A DNA stretch of 64,000 bases from contig NZ_JANLCM010000001.1 in the NCBI RefSeq assembly GCF_024979235.1, positions 496,001 to 560,000 of the forward strand, in the 5' to 3' direction. Of this stretch, positions 25,698-34,894 are shown piece after piece. Origin of the DNA: Herbiconiux aconitum (GTDB lineage: Bacteria; Actinomycetota; Actinomycetes; Actinomycetales; Microbacteriaceae). The notes beneath the pieces are model-generated. The model was not told the origin of the DNA. It saw only the letters and a list, made by a program, of their open reading frames with translations, and did not search any database. The position numbers and the translations under genes were made by a program. The first letter of the stretch is position 1. Each line of letters starts with the position of its first letter.

Positions 25698-26521
25698 CCC
25701 GCACCGCGGTCCCTGCCCACCGCGTAAACCGCGATCCCTACGCCGACGCGCCGGACTACGGCGCGATCCGGTTCCTGCACCGCCTCAACCCGCTCGCGAA
25801 AATCGCCGGGCCACTTCCCGCGATGGTGGTGCTGATCTTCTCGCGCGACCTCGGCATCCCGCTCGCGCTGGTCGCCCTGGCACTCGCGCTGCTGCTCGTC
25901 GGCGCGCACCTCTCGGGCCGCGCGCTCCTCGGCCTCTTCGTCGTGCTCCCCCTCGCCACCGCCGTGCTCGCGGTGAGCCTCGGGCTGTGGACGGATGCGT
26001 CGCGCGTCGACAGCACGCCGGTGCTCTTCCAGATCGGCGACTTCCGTTTCTACGCCGGCTCCCTGCTGGTGGGCGCGACAGCCGCGCTCCGGCTCGCGGG
26101 CATCCTCTCCCTCTCCCTCATCGCGGGACTCACCTCCACCGGCCCCGACCTCGTGCGCGCACTCGTGCAGCACCTCCACGTGCCCTACCGCGTCGGTTAC
26201 ACGGCCCTCGCGGCCTACCGATTCGTGCCGCGCTTCGGCCACGAGCTCGACGTCATCCGGCAGGCGCACCGCGTGCGTGGGATGGCGGCGGGTCGTGGTC
26301 CGGTCGCGGCCGTGCGCCGCGGATTCGGCACTGTGGTTCCGCTCTTGGCGGGCGGCATCCGGCACGCCGAACGGGTCGCCCTCGCCATGGACTCGCGGGC
26401 CTTCGGCGCCTCAGCCACCCGCACCGAACGGCACCTCGTGCCGTTCCGCGCGCGCGACTGGGCATTCATGGCCGCGTTCTGGCTCGCCACCGCCGCGATC
26501 GTCATCGCTCAGGGCTTCTGA
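25694..26521 (+). CDS. ECF transporter T component (CbiQ/EcfT family)
   Basis: 275 residues with about five membrane segments and the cytoplasmic coupling helices typical of EcfT. The family block AAYRFVPRFGHELDVIRQAHRVRGM lies around residues 175-200, with RGFG and ALAMDSRAFGA marking the second coupling helix. It joins the S subunit to the two ATPase domains. Start ATG overlaps the ATPase stop (ATGA). The siderophore-interacting gene follows after 48 bp, probably in the same transcript. Confidence 0.9.
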   Translation: MTRTAVPAHRVNRDPYADAPDYGAIRFLHRLNPLAKIAGPLPAMVVLIFSRDLGIPLALVALALALLLVGAHLSGRALLGLFVVLPLATAVLAVSLGLWTDASRVDSTPVLFQIGDFRFYAGSLLVGATAALRLAGILSLSLIAGLTSTGPDLVRALVQHLHVPYRVGYTALAAYRFVPRFGHELDVIRQAHRVRGMAAGRGPVAAVRRGFGTVVPLLAGGIRHAERVALAMDSRAFGASATRTERHLVPFRARDWAFMAAFWLATAAIVIAQGF

Positions 26522-26569
26522 GACCCGGAACCGCACCCAAATGCACCACCGCAGAACGGAGACCGCCCC

Positions 26570-27406
26570 GTGGCCGGACGACTCACCCAGGTCAAGCCCG
26601 AGAAACCTCAGCTCATCGTGGCCGAAGTCACTCGCACCGAACGCGTCTCGCCCAACCTCGTGCGCGTCACGTTCGGCGGCGAGGCGATCCGGCGATTCCG
26701 CCCGATCGGGTTCGATCAGTGGTTCCGGCTCTTCTTGCCCCGTGAAGGCCAGGAGGTGCTGCGCCTACCCACCCGGTCGAGCTTTCTCTGGTACGCCCAG
26801 TTCCTCACGACACCCAAGCAGCGCCGCCCCCACGTGCGCAACTACACGGTGCGGGCGTACCGTGCGGCCGGGGGTGAGCTGACGCATCCGGAGCTCGACG
26901 TCGACTTCGTGGTGCACGGCGCCGGATCAGGCCCGGCCTCCGACTGGGCCGTGAACGCGCAGCCCGGCACCACCGCGGGCATCCTCGACGAGGGCTCCTC
27001 GTACGCAGCCGCCGACGACGTGGACTGGCACCTCATCGCGGCCGACGAGACCGGACTCCCGGCCGCCGTCGGCGTTCTGGCCCGCCTGCCGCGCGACGCC
27101 GTCGGTCATGCCTGGATCGAGCTGCCGGATGCCGCCGACGTCCAGCCCGTCCAGGCCCCGGCCGGCGTGACCGTGAACTGGCTCCCGCGCTCCGACCCCC
27201 ATGCGGTTCCGGGAGTGCTCGCCCGCGAGAGCGTTCAGGCGGCGATCACGGCGGCGACCCTGCCGTCGGGCCGCGGGTACGCGCACCTGGTCGGCGAATC
27301 CGCCCTCGTCACCGGGCTCCGCCGCCACCTCGTCGCGGCGGGCATGCCGAAATCCGACGTGACCTTCATCGGGTACTGGCGGATGGGCCACGCCGCCGTC
27401 GGCTAG
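26570..27406 (+). CDS. Siderophore-interacting protein (ViuB/FhuF-like ferric-siderophore reductase, SIP family)
   Basis: 278 residues from GTG. The N-terminal FAD-binding beta-barrel has the signature RNYTVRAYR, followed by DVDFVVHG. The C-terminal NAD(P)H-binding half has HLIAADETGLPA and ends with the family closing block FIGYWRMG. SIP proteins reduce iron in imported ferric siderophores or related complexes in the cytoplasm. Its place directly after the ECF ATPase and T genes, and behind an iron-box candidate, links that transporter to iron or heme uptake by context. The 50-bp gap after it holds a small GGCGGCGCCG hairpin. Confidence 0.92.
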   Translation: MAGRLTQVKPEKPQLIVAEVTRTERVSPNLVRVTFGGEAIRRFRPIGFDQWFRLFLPREGQEVLRLPTRSSFLWYAQFLTTPKQRRPHVRNYTVRAYRAAGGELTHPELDVDFVVHGAGSGPASDWAVNAQPGTTAGILDEGSSYAAADDVDWHLIAADETGLPAAVGVLARLPRDAVGHAWIELPDAADVQPVQAPAGVTVNWLPRSDPHAVPGVLARESVQAAITAATLPSGRGYAHLVGESALVTGLRRHLVAAGMPKSDVTFIGYWRMGHAAVG

Positions 27407-27456
27407 GACGGCGGCGCCGTTCGAGTGCGGTCTCGTTCGCCGGGAGGGGCTGGAGC

Positions 27457-28488
27457 TCACGCCCGGAGGCTGATGTTCTCGGCGGTGTCGGCCGCGTTCT
27501 TGCGGCTGACGCGGCCACCACGTCGCCCGGGCAACGACACCACCAGCACGGCGACTACCACGAACACGGCGGCGATCGGCGTGGTCCAGTCGACGGAGTG
27601 GCCCGATCCGGGGGCGACGAGATCGATCACGATCGACCCACCCAGCTGACCGGCGACCGAGCAGAGCCCGAGCAGCAGCACACCCGTGGTGCGCACGGCC
27701 GTGGCGAGGCCGAAGATGAATACAACGCCGATCGGGCCGCCGAGGTACAGCCACCACTCGGCGGGGAAAACCGCCGGCAGGCCGCCGGCCAGGAGCGCGT
27801 GGACGGCGGCGACGATGACGAGCGCCGTCGCACCGGCGATGAAGTTGAAGAGCGTCGACGTCACTGCGGAGCCCGCTGCGTTGGCGACGCGCCCGTTCGC
27901 AGCCTGTTGGGCGGCGACGGCGGCGCCCGCGATCACGGGGAGCACGAGCATCCAGAGCGGGATGTCGGGTTCGAGGTGCGACAGGATCGACCAGACGACC
28001 ACGGCGAGCGCGATGCCCGCCCCGAGCACCCGGCGGAGAGTCAGGTAGCGCACGCCGCCAGGGCCGAGGCCGGCGCGGTCGACGACCAGGCCGCTGAGTG
28101 TCTGCCCGCCGATGAAGGCGACGGTGAAGAGAGAGACTCCGACGACCGCCGACGCGAGCCCTTGCGAGAGCACGAACACGGCGCCGCCGAAGCCTGCGAA
28201 GAAGGTCCAGAGCGGGAGCCGGTGCTGCTTCACTTCTTCGAAGGCGTAGCGGGTGCCGCGGCGTGCCGAGGGCATGAACGCGACGACGATCAGCACGATC
28301 ACGAGGCCGATGGTGAAACTGAGGGCAGCGGCAGTGAATCCGTCGCCGAGCTGCCCGCCGAGCTCGCCGTTGACGCGCGACTGCGTGACCATCAGCACTC
28401 CGCACACCACGGCGACGACGACCGCCGCCCCCAGGGGCAGGCGGCCGAGGTGGGCGCGGGAGTGATGGGCGTCGGGCTGCGAAGACAT
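27457..28488 (-). CDS. DMT transporter of the YdcZ (DUF606) group
   Basis: 343 residues from the ATG at 28488. About ten membrane segments in two homologous halves of five; each half carries the DUF606 pattern of a glycine-rich helix near its end (AFIGGQTLSGL in the first, SVAGQLGGSIVIDL in the second). Full-length two-repeat form, whereas many homologues are single-repeat dimers. Substrate unknown; the family is grouped with small-molecule exporters. Monocistronic. Confidence 0.87.
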   Translation of the reverse strand: MSSQPDAHHSRAHLGRLPLGAAVVVAVVCGVLMVTQSRVNGELGGQLGDGFTAAALSFTIGLVIVLIVVAFMPSARRGTRYAFEEVKQHRLPLWTFFAGFGGAVFVLSQGLASAVVGVSLFTVAFIGGQTLSGLVVDRAGLGPGGVRYLTLRRVLGAGIALAVVVWSILSHLEPDIPLWMLVLPVIAGAAVAAQQAANGRVANAAGSAVTSTLFNFIAGATALVIVAAVHALLAGGLPAVFPAEWWLYLGGPIGVVFIFGLATAVRTTGVLLLGLCSVAGQLGGSIVIDLVAPGSGHSVDWTTPIAAVFVVVAVLVVSLPGRRGGRVSRKNAADTAENISLRA

Positions 28489-28553
28489 GTCAGAAAACCC
28501 TACCCGTCGACGAATGCCCGCGAGGCTCGTGAAGGAGCGCAACCGTCCTGGAA

Positions 28554-28593
28554 CGCGAAAGGGACGCAACCCTGCGGCCACGTCCCTTTCGCG
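28554..28593. terminator. Hairpin terminator downstream of the DEAD-box gene
   Basis: A 13-base perfect stem (CGCGAAAGGGACG at 28554-28566, CGTCCCTTTCGCG at 28581-28593) with a 14-base loop lies 8 bp beyond the helicase stop. It is also in the upstream region of the DMT gene, which reads the same way. Confidence 0.75.
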
Positions 28594-28600
28594 CTGGAAC

Positions 28601-30979
28601 CTACTGATCGGCGGCGAGCTCGCTCACCAAGGAGTCGCCGGGAGCGACCGTGATCATCTCGGCCTCGATCTCGGCGCGACCCAGCAGTTCCTGCATGCGG
28701 CGACCACGGCTGCGCGGGATGAGGGTGACGACCGTGCCCTTCTTGCCGGCGCGACCGGTGCGGCCGGCGCGGTGCAGGTAGGTCTTGTACTCGTCGGGCG
28801 CGTCGGCCTGGATGACCAGATCGATGTCGTCGACGTGGATGCCGCGGGCTGCGACATCCGTGGCCACCAGCACACTCACGCGACCGCTGGTGAGCTGCTG
28901 CAGGTTGCGGGTACGGCGCGCCTGGTTGAGGTCTCCGTGGAGGCTCGTCGCCGGGAACCCGGCGTCTTCGAGCTGCTCGGCGAGCATCTCGGCGTAGGCG
29001 CGGGTGCGGGAGAAGATCAGCGTCTTGCCCTGGCGGTCGGCGAGCTGCTTGATGATCTCGCTCTTGTCACGGCTCTCGACGATCAGCACGCGGTGGTCGA
29101 TGGTCGATGACGCCTGGTCTTCGCCGGCGACTTCGTGCACGCTCGGCTCCACCAGGAACTCCTCGACCAGCGTCGCGACGCCCTTGTCGAGGGTGGCGGA
29201 GAAGAGGAGCTTCTGCCCGCCGTCTTTGGTGTGACGCAGGATGCGCTGAACCGGCTCGAGGAAGCCAAGGTCGCACATGTGGTCGGCCTCGTCGAGCACC
29301 GTGATGGTGACCTCGCTGAGGTCGAGCCGACGCTGCTCGATGAGGTCTTCGATGCGGCCGGGGGTGCCGATGATGATGTCGACACCGCGCTGCAGGGCAC
29401 CGACCTGGCGCGCCTGGGGCACACCGCCGTAGATCTGCGTGGTGAACAGACCGACGGCGCGGGCGATCGGCTGCACGGTGCGGTCGATCTGCAACGCGAG
29501 CTCACGGGTGGGGGCGAGGATGAGCGCACGGGGCTTGCGGCCCGGCTTGCGGTTCGCTCCTCCCCCGTTCTCCATCAGGCGCTCCACCAGGGGGGCGCCG
29601 AAGGCGATGGTCTTGCCGGAGCCGGTGCGGCCACGGCCGAGAACGTCACGGCCGTTCAGCACCTCGGGGATCGTCGCCGACTGGATCGGGAACGGGCTCT
29701 CGGCGCCGAGCTCACCGAGCACGCGCACGATGTTGCCGCCGAGTCCGAGGCTCGCGAACGTCGCGCCCTCGACCTCTTCGGCCAGAGTGGCCTGCGCCTC
29801 GAGGCGCTCGAGCACCACGTCGTCGGCGTGGAAGTTCTGCTTCGCGTCGCGCGACGGGTAGAAGTCGCTGCCGCGGTCGTCGCGGGTGTGGGCCGGGCGG
29901 TCGTAACCGCCGGTGCGCGGCGCGCGATCGGTGCGCGGGGAACGGTCGTCGCGGTCGAAGCTGCGCTTCGGGCGGTCGTCGTAGCTGCGGGCCGGGCGGT
30001 CACCGTAAGACGGACGCTCCGTGCGCGCCGGACGGTCGCCGTAGGCAGGACGCTCCGTGCGCGCCGGGCGGTCGCCGTAGGCAGGACGCTCGGCACGGTC
30101 GCGGTTGTACGCCGGGCGCTCGCCGCGGTCTCCGTTGTAGGCCGGACGCTCGCCGCGATCCTTGTTGTACGCCGGGCGCTCGCCGCGGTCGTAGCCTCCG
30201 GTGCGAGGCGCGCGGTCGTCGCGGTTGTACGACGAGCGGGCCGGACGGTCGGCGCGCTCACCGGGCTGGTAGTCGGACTTCGGGCGGGCGCTGCGGTTGT
30301 AGCCGCGGTCGTCGGTGCGGGGCGGCTTGCCGCCGTAACCACGAGTGGATGCGCCACGGTCGGAACCGCGGTCGGACGTTCCACGCTCGGCAGCCGCGGC
30401 GGCACGGCGCTCTTCGTTGCGGGCGTCGTTCCACTTCTGGCGGTCGGTGCGCTGGCCGCGGTCGTGGCCGCGACGCTCGCCCTCGCCCGTGGGGCGGTCG
30501 GCGCGGTCGTAGGACGGGCGGTCGTAGGAGGGTCGCTCGCCACGGTTGTACGCAGGGCGCTCGCCACGGTCGTAAGACGGACGCTCGGAGCGGCCGGTGC
30601 CGGTGCCCGACTTGTGGAAGCCGTTCTCGCGGCTCGGGCGCTCGTAGCCCCCGCGTGCGGGGCGGTCACCGTAGGAGGGACGCTCAGATCGCTCAGAACG
30701 GTCGTATCTGCCGCGCTCGCCGTCACGGGCCGGGCGGGCCGGGCGCTCGGCGCGGTCGTTGTAGCTCGGGCGCTCGGTGCCACGGTTCGACGGAGCAGCA
30801 CCGCGAGCGGCGCGATCATCCGAGTTCCAACGCTGCTTGCGCGGCGCCGACTCGTCGACGGCCTTGTAGCCGCGGTGACCGGGGCTGCGGCTGCCGGCCT
30901 TGGGGCCACCCTTGGCGGGCGTGCGCGGCTCGTAGTTCTTGGCGGCCTTGAAGCCACCGGACTTGTTGGTTTTGGGCAT
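28601..30979 (-). CDS. DEAD-box RNA helicase with long Arg-rich N-terminal extension
   Basis: 792 residues from the ATG at 30979 (GGAAAG four bases before). The helicase core is complete: Q motif (PFPIQ), motif [29 protein letters not shown] in [11 protein letters not shown] in [14 protein letters not shown] and [10 protein letters not shown]. The first ~370 residues are low-complexity, rich in Arg, Asp, Tyr and Gly, built from repeats such as GERPAYN, DRPAR and RTERPSYG. Such RGG/RPY-like tails bind RNA and favour condensate formation. RhlE/CsdA-type helicases unwind RNA in ribosome assembly and at low temperature. The long upstream leader fits cold-type regulation. Confidence 0.93.
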   Translation of the reverse strand: MPKTNKSGGFKAAKNYEPRTPAKGGPKAGSRSPGHRGYKAVDESAPRKQRWNSDDRAARGAAPSNRGTERPSYNDRAERPARPARDGERGRYDRSERSERPSYGDRPARGGYERPSRENGFHKSGTGTGRSERPSYDRGERPAYNRGERPSYDRPSYDRADRPTGEGERRGHDRGQRTDRQKWNDARNEERRAAAAAERGTSDRGSDRGASTRGYGGKPPRTDDRGYNRSARPKSDYQPGERADRPARSSYNRDDRAPRTGGYDRGERPAYNKDRGERPAYNGDRGERPAYNRDRAERPAYGDRPARTERPAYGDRPARTERPSYGDRPARSYDDRPKRSFDRDDRSPRTDRAPRTGGYDRPAHTRDDRGSDFYPSRDAKQNFHADDVVLERLEAQATLAEEVEGATFASLGLGGNIVRVLGELGAESPFPIQSATIPEVLNGRDVLGRGRTGSGKTIAFGAPLVERLMENGGGANRKPGRKPRALILAPTRELALQIDRTVQPIARAVGLFTTQIYGGVPQARQVGALQRGVDIIIGTPGRIEDLIEQRRLDLSEVTITVLDEADHMCDLGFLEPVQRILRHTKDGGQKLLFSATLDKGVATLVEEFLVEPSVHEVAGEDQASSTIDHRVLIVESRDKSEIIKQLADRQGKTLIFSRTRAYAEMLAEQLEDAGFPATSLHGDLNQARRTRNLQQLTSGRVSVLVATDVAARGIHVDDIDLVIQADAPDEYKTYLHRAGRTGRAGKKGTVVTLIPRSRGRRMQELLGRAEIEAEMITVAPGDSLVSELAADQ

Positions 30980-31235
30980 GATACTTTCCGGGTTTTTTAA
31001 TTGCGCGCACTTCTCCACACCGTTCTTGCGCTCGAAAACGCTCGTGGTGAAGTGCAAACTAGAACCCGGTTGTTTCGTATCCGGGGCCGTGTCGTACGCG
31101 ACATTCCTCAGTGACCAGCGCAACAACGCACTGACTGGGAAACCGGCCCACCAGACTTACAAACCCATCCGCGATGCAACTCGCGGTGTCCAGAGCCGAC
31201 CGACTTACATTACACGAACTGCCGTCACCTGTCGA
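30980..31235 (-). promoter_or_regulatory. Long structured 5' leader and promoter of the DEAD-box gene
   Basis: Reading leftward, TCGACA and TAATGT separated by 17 bp (around 31235-31205) make a plausible promoter, which would leave about 220 nt of untranslated leader. The leader contains the hairpin CCGCGA-GTTGCA-TCGCGG (31169-31186) and an A-rich stretch just before the ribosome site. No coding capacity is convincing here. Long leaders are known for cold-inducible DEAD-box genes; that link is inference. Confidence 0.4.
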
Positions 31236-31266
31236 GGTTCGACCTTCCCTGCACTGCGGATGAGGG

Positions 31267-31557
31267 CTACTCGACCACGAGGTAGCGGGTGAGCGTGGGC
31301 GGGCCCGCGAGAATCGTGCCCAGATCACTTGCGCCCTCGGGCGTGGCCCGGAAAGCGCGGTATGCGTCGTCGCGCTCGAGCGTGGTCCACTTCTCGAGCA
31401 ACACGATGTGGGCGGGGTCGGTGACGTCGACGATCACCTCGACACCGAGGCAGCCTTCGAAGGCCCGGGTGGCCTCGAGAACGCGGTCGATGTGGGCGAC
31501 GGCGCCGTCGACGGCCTCGGGTGCGATGGTCAGTTCGAGCAGAGAGTTCACGGTCAT
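31267..31557 (-). CDS. Antibiotic biosynthesis monooxygenase (ABM) fold protein
   Basis: 96 residues, a single ferredoxin-like ABM domain: LLELTIAPE opening, EVIVDVTDPAHIVLLEKW centre with the conserved tryptophan, and a closing strand LTRYLVVE. Family members include quinone monooxygenases (YgiN-like) and heme-degrading IsdG-type enzymes. The asparagine/tryptophan/histidine triad of IsdG enzymes is not evident, so heme degradation is unlikely. Stands alone between the helicase leader and the luciferase-like gene. Confidence 0.82.
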   Translation of the reverse strand: MTVNSLLELTIAPEAVDGAVAHIDRVLEATRAFEGCLGVEVIVDVTDPAHIVLLEKWTTLERDDAYRAFRATPEGASDLGTILAGPPTLTRYLVVE

Positions 31558-31598
31558 GGCCCCACCCTATTCCGCGGGGTCGGCTGTCGCCGGGCCGC

Positions 31599-32519
31599 TC
31601 ACAGCTGCGGCAGCACGTCCCGCGCCAGGAAGTCGAGGTGATCGAGGTCGGCGAGATCGATGATCTGCAGATACACCCGCTCGACACCCTGTTCGCGGAG
31701 TGCCCCGAGCTTGTCGACGACCTCGGCCGTGGTGCCGGCGAGCCCGTTCTGGCGCAACTCGCCGGGCTCCCGACCGACAGCTGCCGCTCGGCGCGCGAAC
31801 GACGCGTCATCCGCCCCGGCCACCGCGATCTGGGCGACGGAGTAGACGATCTCGTCGGGGTCGCGGCCGAGCGAAGCGCACGCCGACCGCACGTTCTCGA
31901 AGAGACCCGGGATGGTGCCGGGGTCAGGGAACGGGATGTTGAACTCGCTCGCGAAGCGCGCGGCCAGAAGAGGGGTGCGCCGGGCGCCCTTGCCGCCGAT
32001 CAGCACCGGCAGCGGCGACTGCACGGGCTTCGGCAGCGCGGGCGAATCTTCGAGCGTGTAATGCTCGCCGCTGAACGAGAAGGTCGACCCGGGCTCGGTG
32101 GCCCAGAGCCCTGTCACGATCTCGAGCTGCTCTTCGAGCAGGTCGAACCGCTTCGCCGGGAACGGGATGCCGTAAGCGCGGTGTTCCCGTTCGAACCAGC
32201 CGGTGCCGAGGCCGAGTTCTGCCCGGCCGCCCGACATCTGGTCGACCTGCGCCACCTGGATCGCCAGGATGCCCGGATAGCGGTAGGTCACCGAGGAGAC
32301 GAGCGTGCCGAGCCGGATGCGCGAGGTCTCGCGGGCGAGCCCGGCCAGCGTCGTCCAGGCATCCGTCGGGCCCGGTCCGGGATCTCCGTCGCCCATGCGC
32401 AGGTAGTGATCCGAGCGGAAGAACGCATCGAATCCGAGGCGTTCGGCGGCCTGGGCCACGGCAAGCAGGTCGTCGTAGCTGGCACCCTGCTGGGGTTCGG
32501 TGAAGATTCTGAAGTCCAC
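31599..32519 (-). CDS. Luciferase-like (F420-dependent type) oxidoreductase
   Basis: 306 residues from GTG. TIM-barrel fold of the bacterial luciferase superfamily: opening MDFRIF, AERLGFDAFFRSDHYLR, RIRLGTLVSSVTYR, and GRAELGLGTGWFEREH, which are typical of the F420-dependent class of actinobacteria (TIGR03560-like). It would transfer hydride between F420 or FMN and an organic substrate. It follows the MFS gene by nine bases on the same strand, so the two are likely an operon, but the pairing does not reveal a substrate. Confidence 0.88.
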   Translation of the reverse strand: MDFRIFTEPQQGASYDDLLAVAQAAERLGFDAFFRSDHYLRMGDGDPGPGPTDAWTTLAGLARETSRIRLGTLVSSVTYRYPGILAIQVAQVDQMSGGRAELGLGTGWFEREHRAYGIPFPAKRFDLLEEQLEIVTGLWATEPGSTFSFSGEHYTLEDSPALPKPVQSPLPVLIGGKGARRTPLLAARFASEFNIPFPDPGTIPGLFENVRSACASLGRDPDEIVYSVAQIAVAGADDASFARRAAAVGREPGELRQNGLAGTTAEVVDKLGALREQGVERVYLQIIDLADLDHLDFLARDVLPQL

Positions 32520-32528
32520 CCGCCAAGA

Positions 32529-33791
32529 CTACGGGCTCGGCGTGAGACGACCTCCGCGCGGGCCCGTCGCCCGGATCGCCCCGGCGAGCCCGGCGCCGCT
32601 GAACACGAGGGTGCCGACCAGCACCACGCCGATCGGCAAGGTCCAGGCGCCGGTGGCGTCGTGCGCGGCACCCACGAGGGTGGGAGCGGTGGCGCCGAGC
32701 GCATAGCCGACCCCCTGGATCATGGCCGAGAGACGACGGGCGTGGGTGCCGCTCATCGCGAGCTGCACGATGAGCATGAACACGATCGTGATGCCGCCGC
32801 CCTGAGCGACCCCGCCGAGGAATCCCCAGAGCAACCAGGTCGAGGGCGCCACGATCATTCCGAGCGGAAAGCTCACCCAGAGCACCGCGACACCGAGGAA
32901 GGTGAACGGGATGCCGATGCGTTTCGACAGCAGCGGAACCCCGAGCGCGCCGACGACGGCCGCGATCTGGAAGATCGAGGAGCTGCTGCCCGCCTCCGCT
33001 GCCGAGTAGCCGACCTCCTGCTCGAGGATGGTGGGGAACCACGCGGTGAGCCCGTAATACGAGAAGGCCTGCCCGGCGAAGGCCAGGGCGAGCAGCACGG
33101 CGGAGAGGTTGCGCCAGGTGCGCGGCTCCTCGCCGGTGAGCGGCACGGATCGGGTGTCGATCACCACGGTGTCGACGGCCCCGGTCTCGACCGAGCGCCG
33201 CACCGGACCCCAGTGGAACGCGCGCCGCGGACCGATGGCCAGGAGCCACGCCGCGGCGGCCAGCACCACGAACCCGAGCCAGGCCAGCAGCGCTCCCCGC
33301 CAGCCGAAGGTCACGGCGAGCGGCACGGTGGCGAGCGAGGTGATCATCGAGCTCACGTTCATGGCCGAGGTGTAGGCGCCGGTGACGATGCCCACGCGTT
33401 CCTCACGGATGTCGCGGCGGATGATCACCGGAATCACGACGTTGCCGATCGTGATGAAGGCACCCATGATGATGGTGCCGGTGAACGTGGCCTCCAGCCC
33501 GCCCGCCGAGCGCACGATCGACCCGATCCCGACTCCGATGATCGCGATCGTGGTGGCGAAGTTCGCGCCGGCCTTCCCCACGAAGAGGGAGGCGAACGGG
33601 GTGATCACGGCGAAGCAGAGCACGGGCAGGCTGGTGAGCAACCCCGCCTGGGCCGCCGTCATCCCGAGCTCGTCGCTGATCGTGCCCGTGATGGGCGCGA
33701 CGGCGATCAGCGGGCCGCGCAGGATGAATCCGATGAAGACGATGCCGACCACGAGCATCCAGGGAAACCCGGCGCGTGAGAGTCGGCTCAT
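32529..33791 (-). CDS. MFS transporter, CynX/NimT-like
   Basis: 420 residues from the ATG at 33791; an upstream in-frame GTG would place the start inside the divergent gene's promoter. Twelve membrane segments are apparent. The segments RGPLIAVAPITGTI, LPVLCFAVITPFA and GVAQGGGITIVFMLIV match the CynX/NimT group (cyanate or 2-nitroimidazole type exporters) of the major facilitator superfamily. Substrate unknown. It diverges from the ketopantoate-reductase-like gene with 56 bp between starts. Confidence 0.87.
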   Translation of the reverse strand: MSRLSRAGFPWMLVVGIVFIGFILRGPLIAVAPITGTISDELGMTAAQAGLLTSLPVLCFAVITPFASLFVGKAGANFATTIAIIGVGIGSIVRSAGGLEATFTGTIIMGAFITIGNVVIPVIIRRDIREERVGIVTGAYTSAMNVSSMITSLATVPLAVTFGWRGALLAWLGFVVLAAAAWLLAIGPRRAFHWGPVRRSVETGAVDTVVIDTRSVPLTGEEPRTWRNLSAVLLALAFAGQAFSYYGLTAWFPTILEQEVGYSAAEAGSSSSIFQIAAVVGALGVPLLSKRIGIPFTFLGVAVLWVSFPLGMIVAPSTWLLWGFLGGVAQGGGITIVFMLIVQLAMSGTHARRLSAMIQGVGYALGATAPTLVGAAHDATGAWTLPIGVVLVGTLVFSGAGLAGAIRATGPRGGRLTPSP

Positions 33792-33847
33792 GAGTCGGAT
33801 CTTACGCGTAGCGTTGACAGTGACACGTCGGCGGAAAGGACGGGACA

Positions 33848-34798
33848 ATGCGCACTCTCATCGTCGGGGCCGGTGCGATCGGCGGATTCTTCGGATCGCG
33901 GCTGATCGCCGCCGGGCGTGACGTCACCTTCCTCGCCCGCGAGAACCGCGCCGAATCGCTGCGCCGCGACGGACTGCGCATTGCGGGCCGGGTGCCGGGC
34001 GACGGGCCGGACGCGGTCGAGACGTTCGCGGGCATCCGTGCCATCTCCGCCGGAGAGCATGACTCCTTCGACCTCGTGCTGCTGGCGGTGAAGTCGTATG
34101 CGCTGCACGGCGTGATCGACGACATCGCCCCGTTCGTCGGGCCCGAGACGACGGTCTTGCCGCTCCTGAACGGCCTGAAGCACATCGACACGCTGAAGGA
34201 GAGGTATGGAGCCGAGTCCGTCATCGGCGGCCTCTGCGTCGCCTCCTCGCAGCTGACCGGCGATGGCACGGTGCGGCTGCTCGCGCCGGGCACGAGCATG
34301 ACCTACGGCGAGCTCGACGGTTCGATGACCGAACGTATCCGGGCGGTCGACGAGACGCTGCGGGTGCCCGACCGCGACGGCGCGGAGTACAAGGCGCGAC
34401 TGTCGGAGGACATCCTCGCCGACATGTGGGTGAAATGGGTGTTCCTGGCGTCGGGCGGCGCGGTGACGACCTTGATGGGCGGGCCGGTCGGTCGGGTCGC
34501 CGCCACCCCGACCGGGCCGGAGACGGCACGAGCGATCGTGGAGGAGTGCGCGGCGGTGGCCGCGGCATCCGGATACCCGATGAGCGAACGGGTGGTGGAG
34601 ACCGCGACCGAGCGCGTGACCGAGCAGGGCTCGCCGTTCACCACCTCGATGTACCGCGACCTCGAGGAGGGGCGGCCGATCGAGGTGGAGTCGGTGATCG
34701 GCGACCTCGTCGACCGCGGGGGCGCACTCGGGGTGGCCACGCCGCTGCTCGGCGCCTGCTACGCACGGTTGTGCGTGTACGCGAGTTCGCTTCAGTAG
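33848..34798 (+). CDS. Ketopantoate reductase family protein (PanE/ApbA)
   Basis: 316 residues. N-terminal NADP-binding loop VGAGAIGGFFG; central block LLAVKSYAL with the conserved lysine, followed by VLPLLNGLKH; the C-terminal helical domain has KWVFLASGGAVTTL and ends with the family glutamate in REIEVES-like PIEVESVIGDLV. The enzyme would reduce 2-ketopantoate to pantoate for coenzyme A, but the family has many paralogues with other 2-ketoacid substrates, and no other pan gene is near. Ribosome site GGAAAGGACGGG. Confidence 0.87.
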   Translation: MRTLIVGAGAIGGFFGSRLIAAGRDVTFLARENRAESLRRDGLRIAGRVPGDGPDAVETFAGIRAISAGEHDSFDLVLLAVKSYALHGVIDDIAPFVGPETTVLPLLNGLKHIDTLKERYGAESVIGGLCVASSQLTGDGTVRLLAPGTSMTYGELDGSMTERIRAVDETLRVPDRDGAEYKARLSEDILADMWVKWVFLASGGAVTTLMGGPVGRVAATPTGPETARAIVEECAAVAAASGYPMSERVVETATERVTEQGSPFTTSMYRDLEEGRPIEVESVIGDLVDRGGALGVATPLLGACYARLCVYASSLQ

Positions 34799-34812
34799 AG
34801 GCCGCGCGGTCG

Positions 34813-34880
34813 GACTTCTCCAAACGAGACGGCAAGCGCAGCCCTATGGCGGGGCGGTGGTCGTCTCGTTTGGAGAAGTC
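34813..34880. repeat. Long perfect inverted repeat between convergent genes
   Basis: Arms of 19 bases (GACTTCTCCAAACGAGACG at 34813-34831 and its exact complement at 34862-34880) with a 30-bp centre. It begins 14 bp after the panE-like stop and ends 14 bp before the YhgE stop. It may be a bidirectional terminator, but the arms are less GC-rich than other hairpins here and have no T-run, so a dispersed repeat is equally possible. Confidence 0.75.
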
Positions 34881-34894
34881 GGAGCGGAATCGGG

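Noticed and set aside
31267..31557. ABM-fold protein as an IsdG-type heme oxygenase serving the iron-linked ECF system
   Set aside because: The catalytic residues of IsdG enzymes are not evident and the gene is about 4 kb away without an iron-box candidate.
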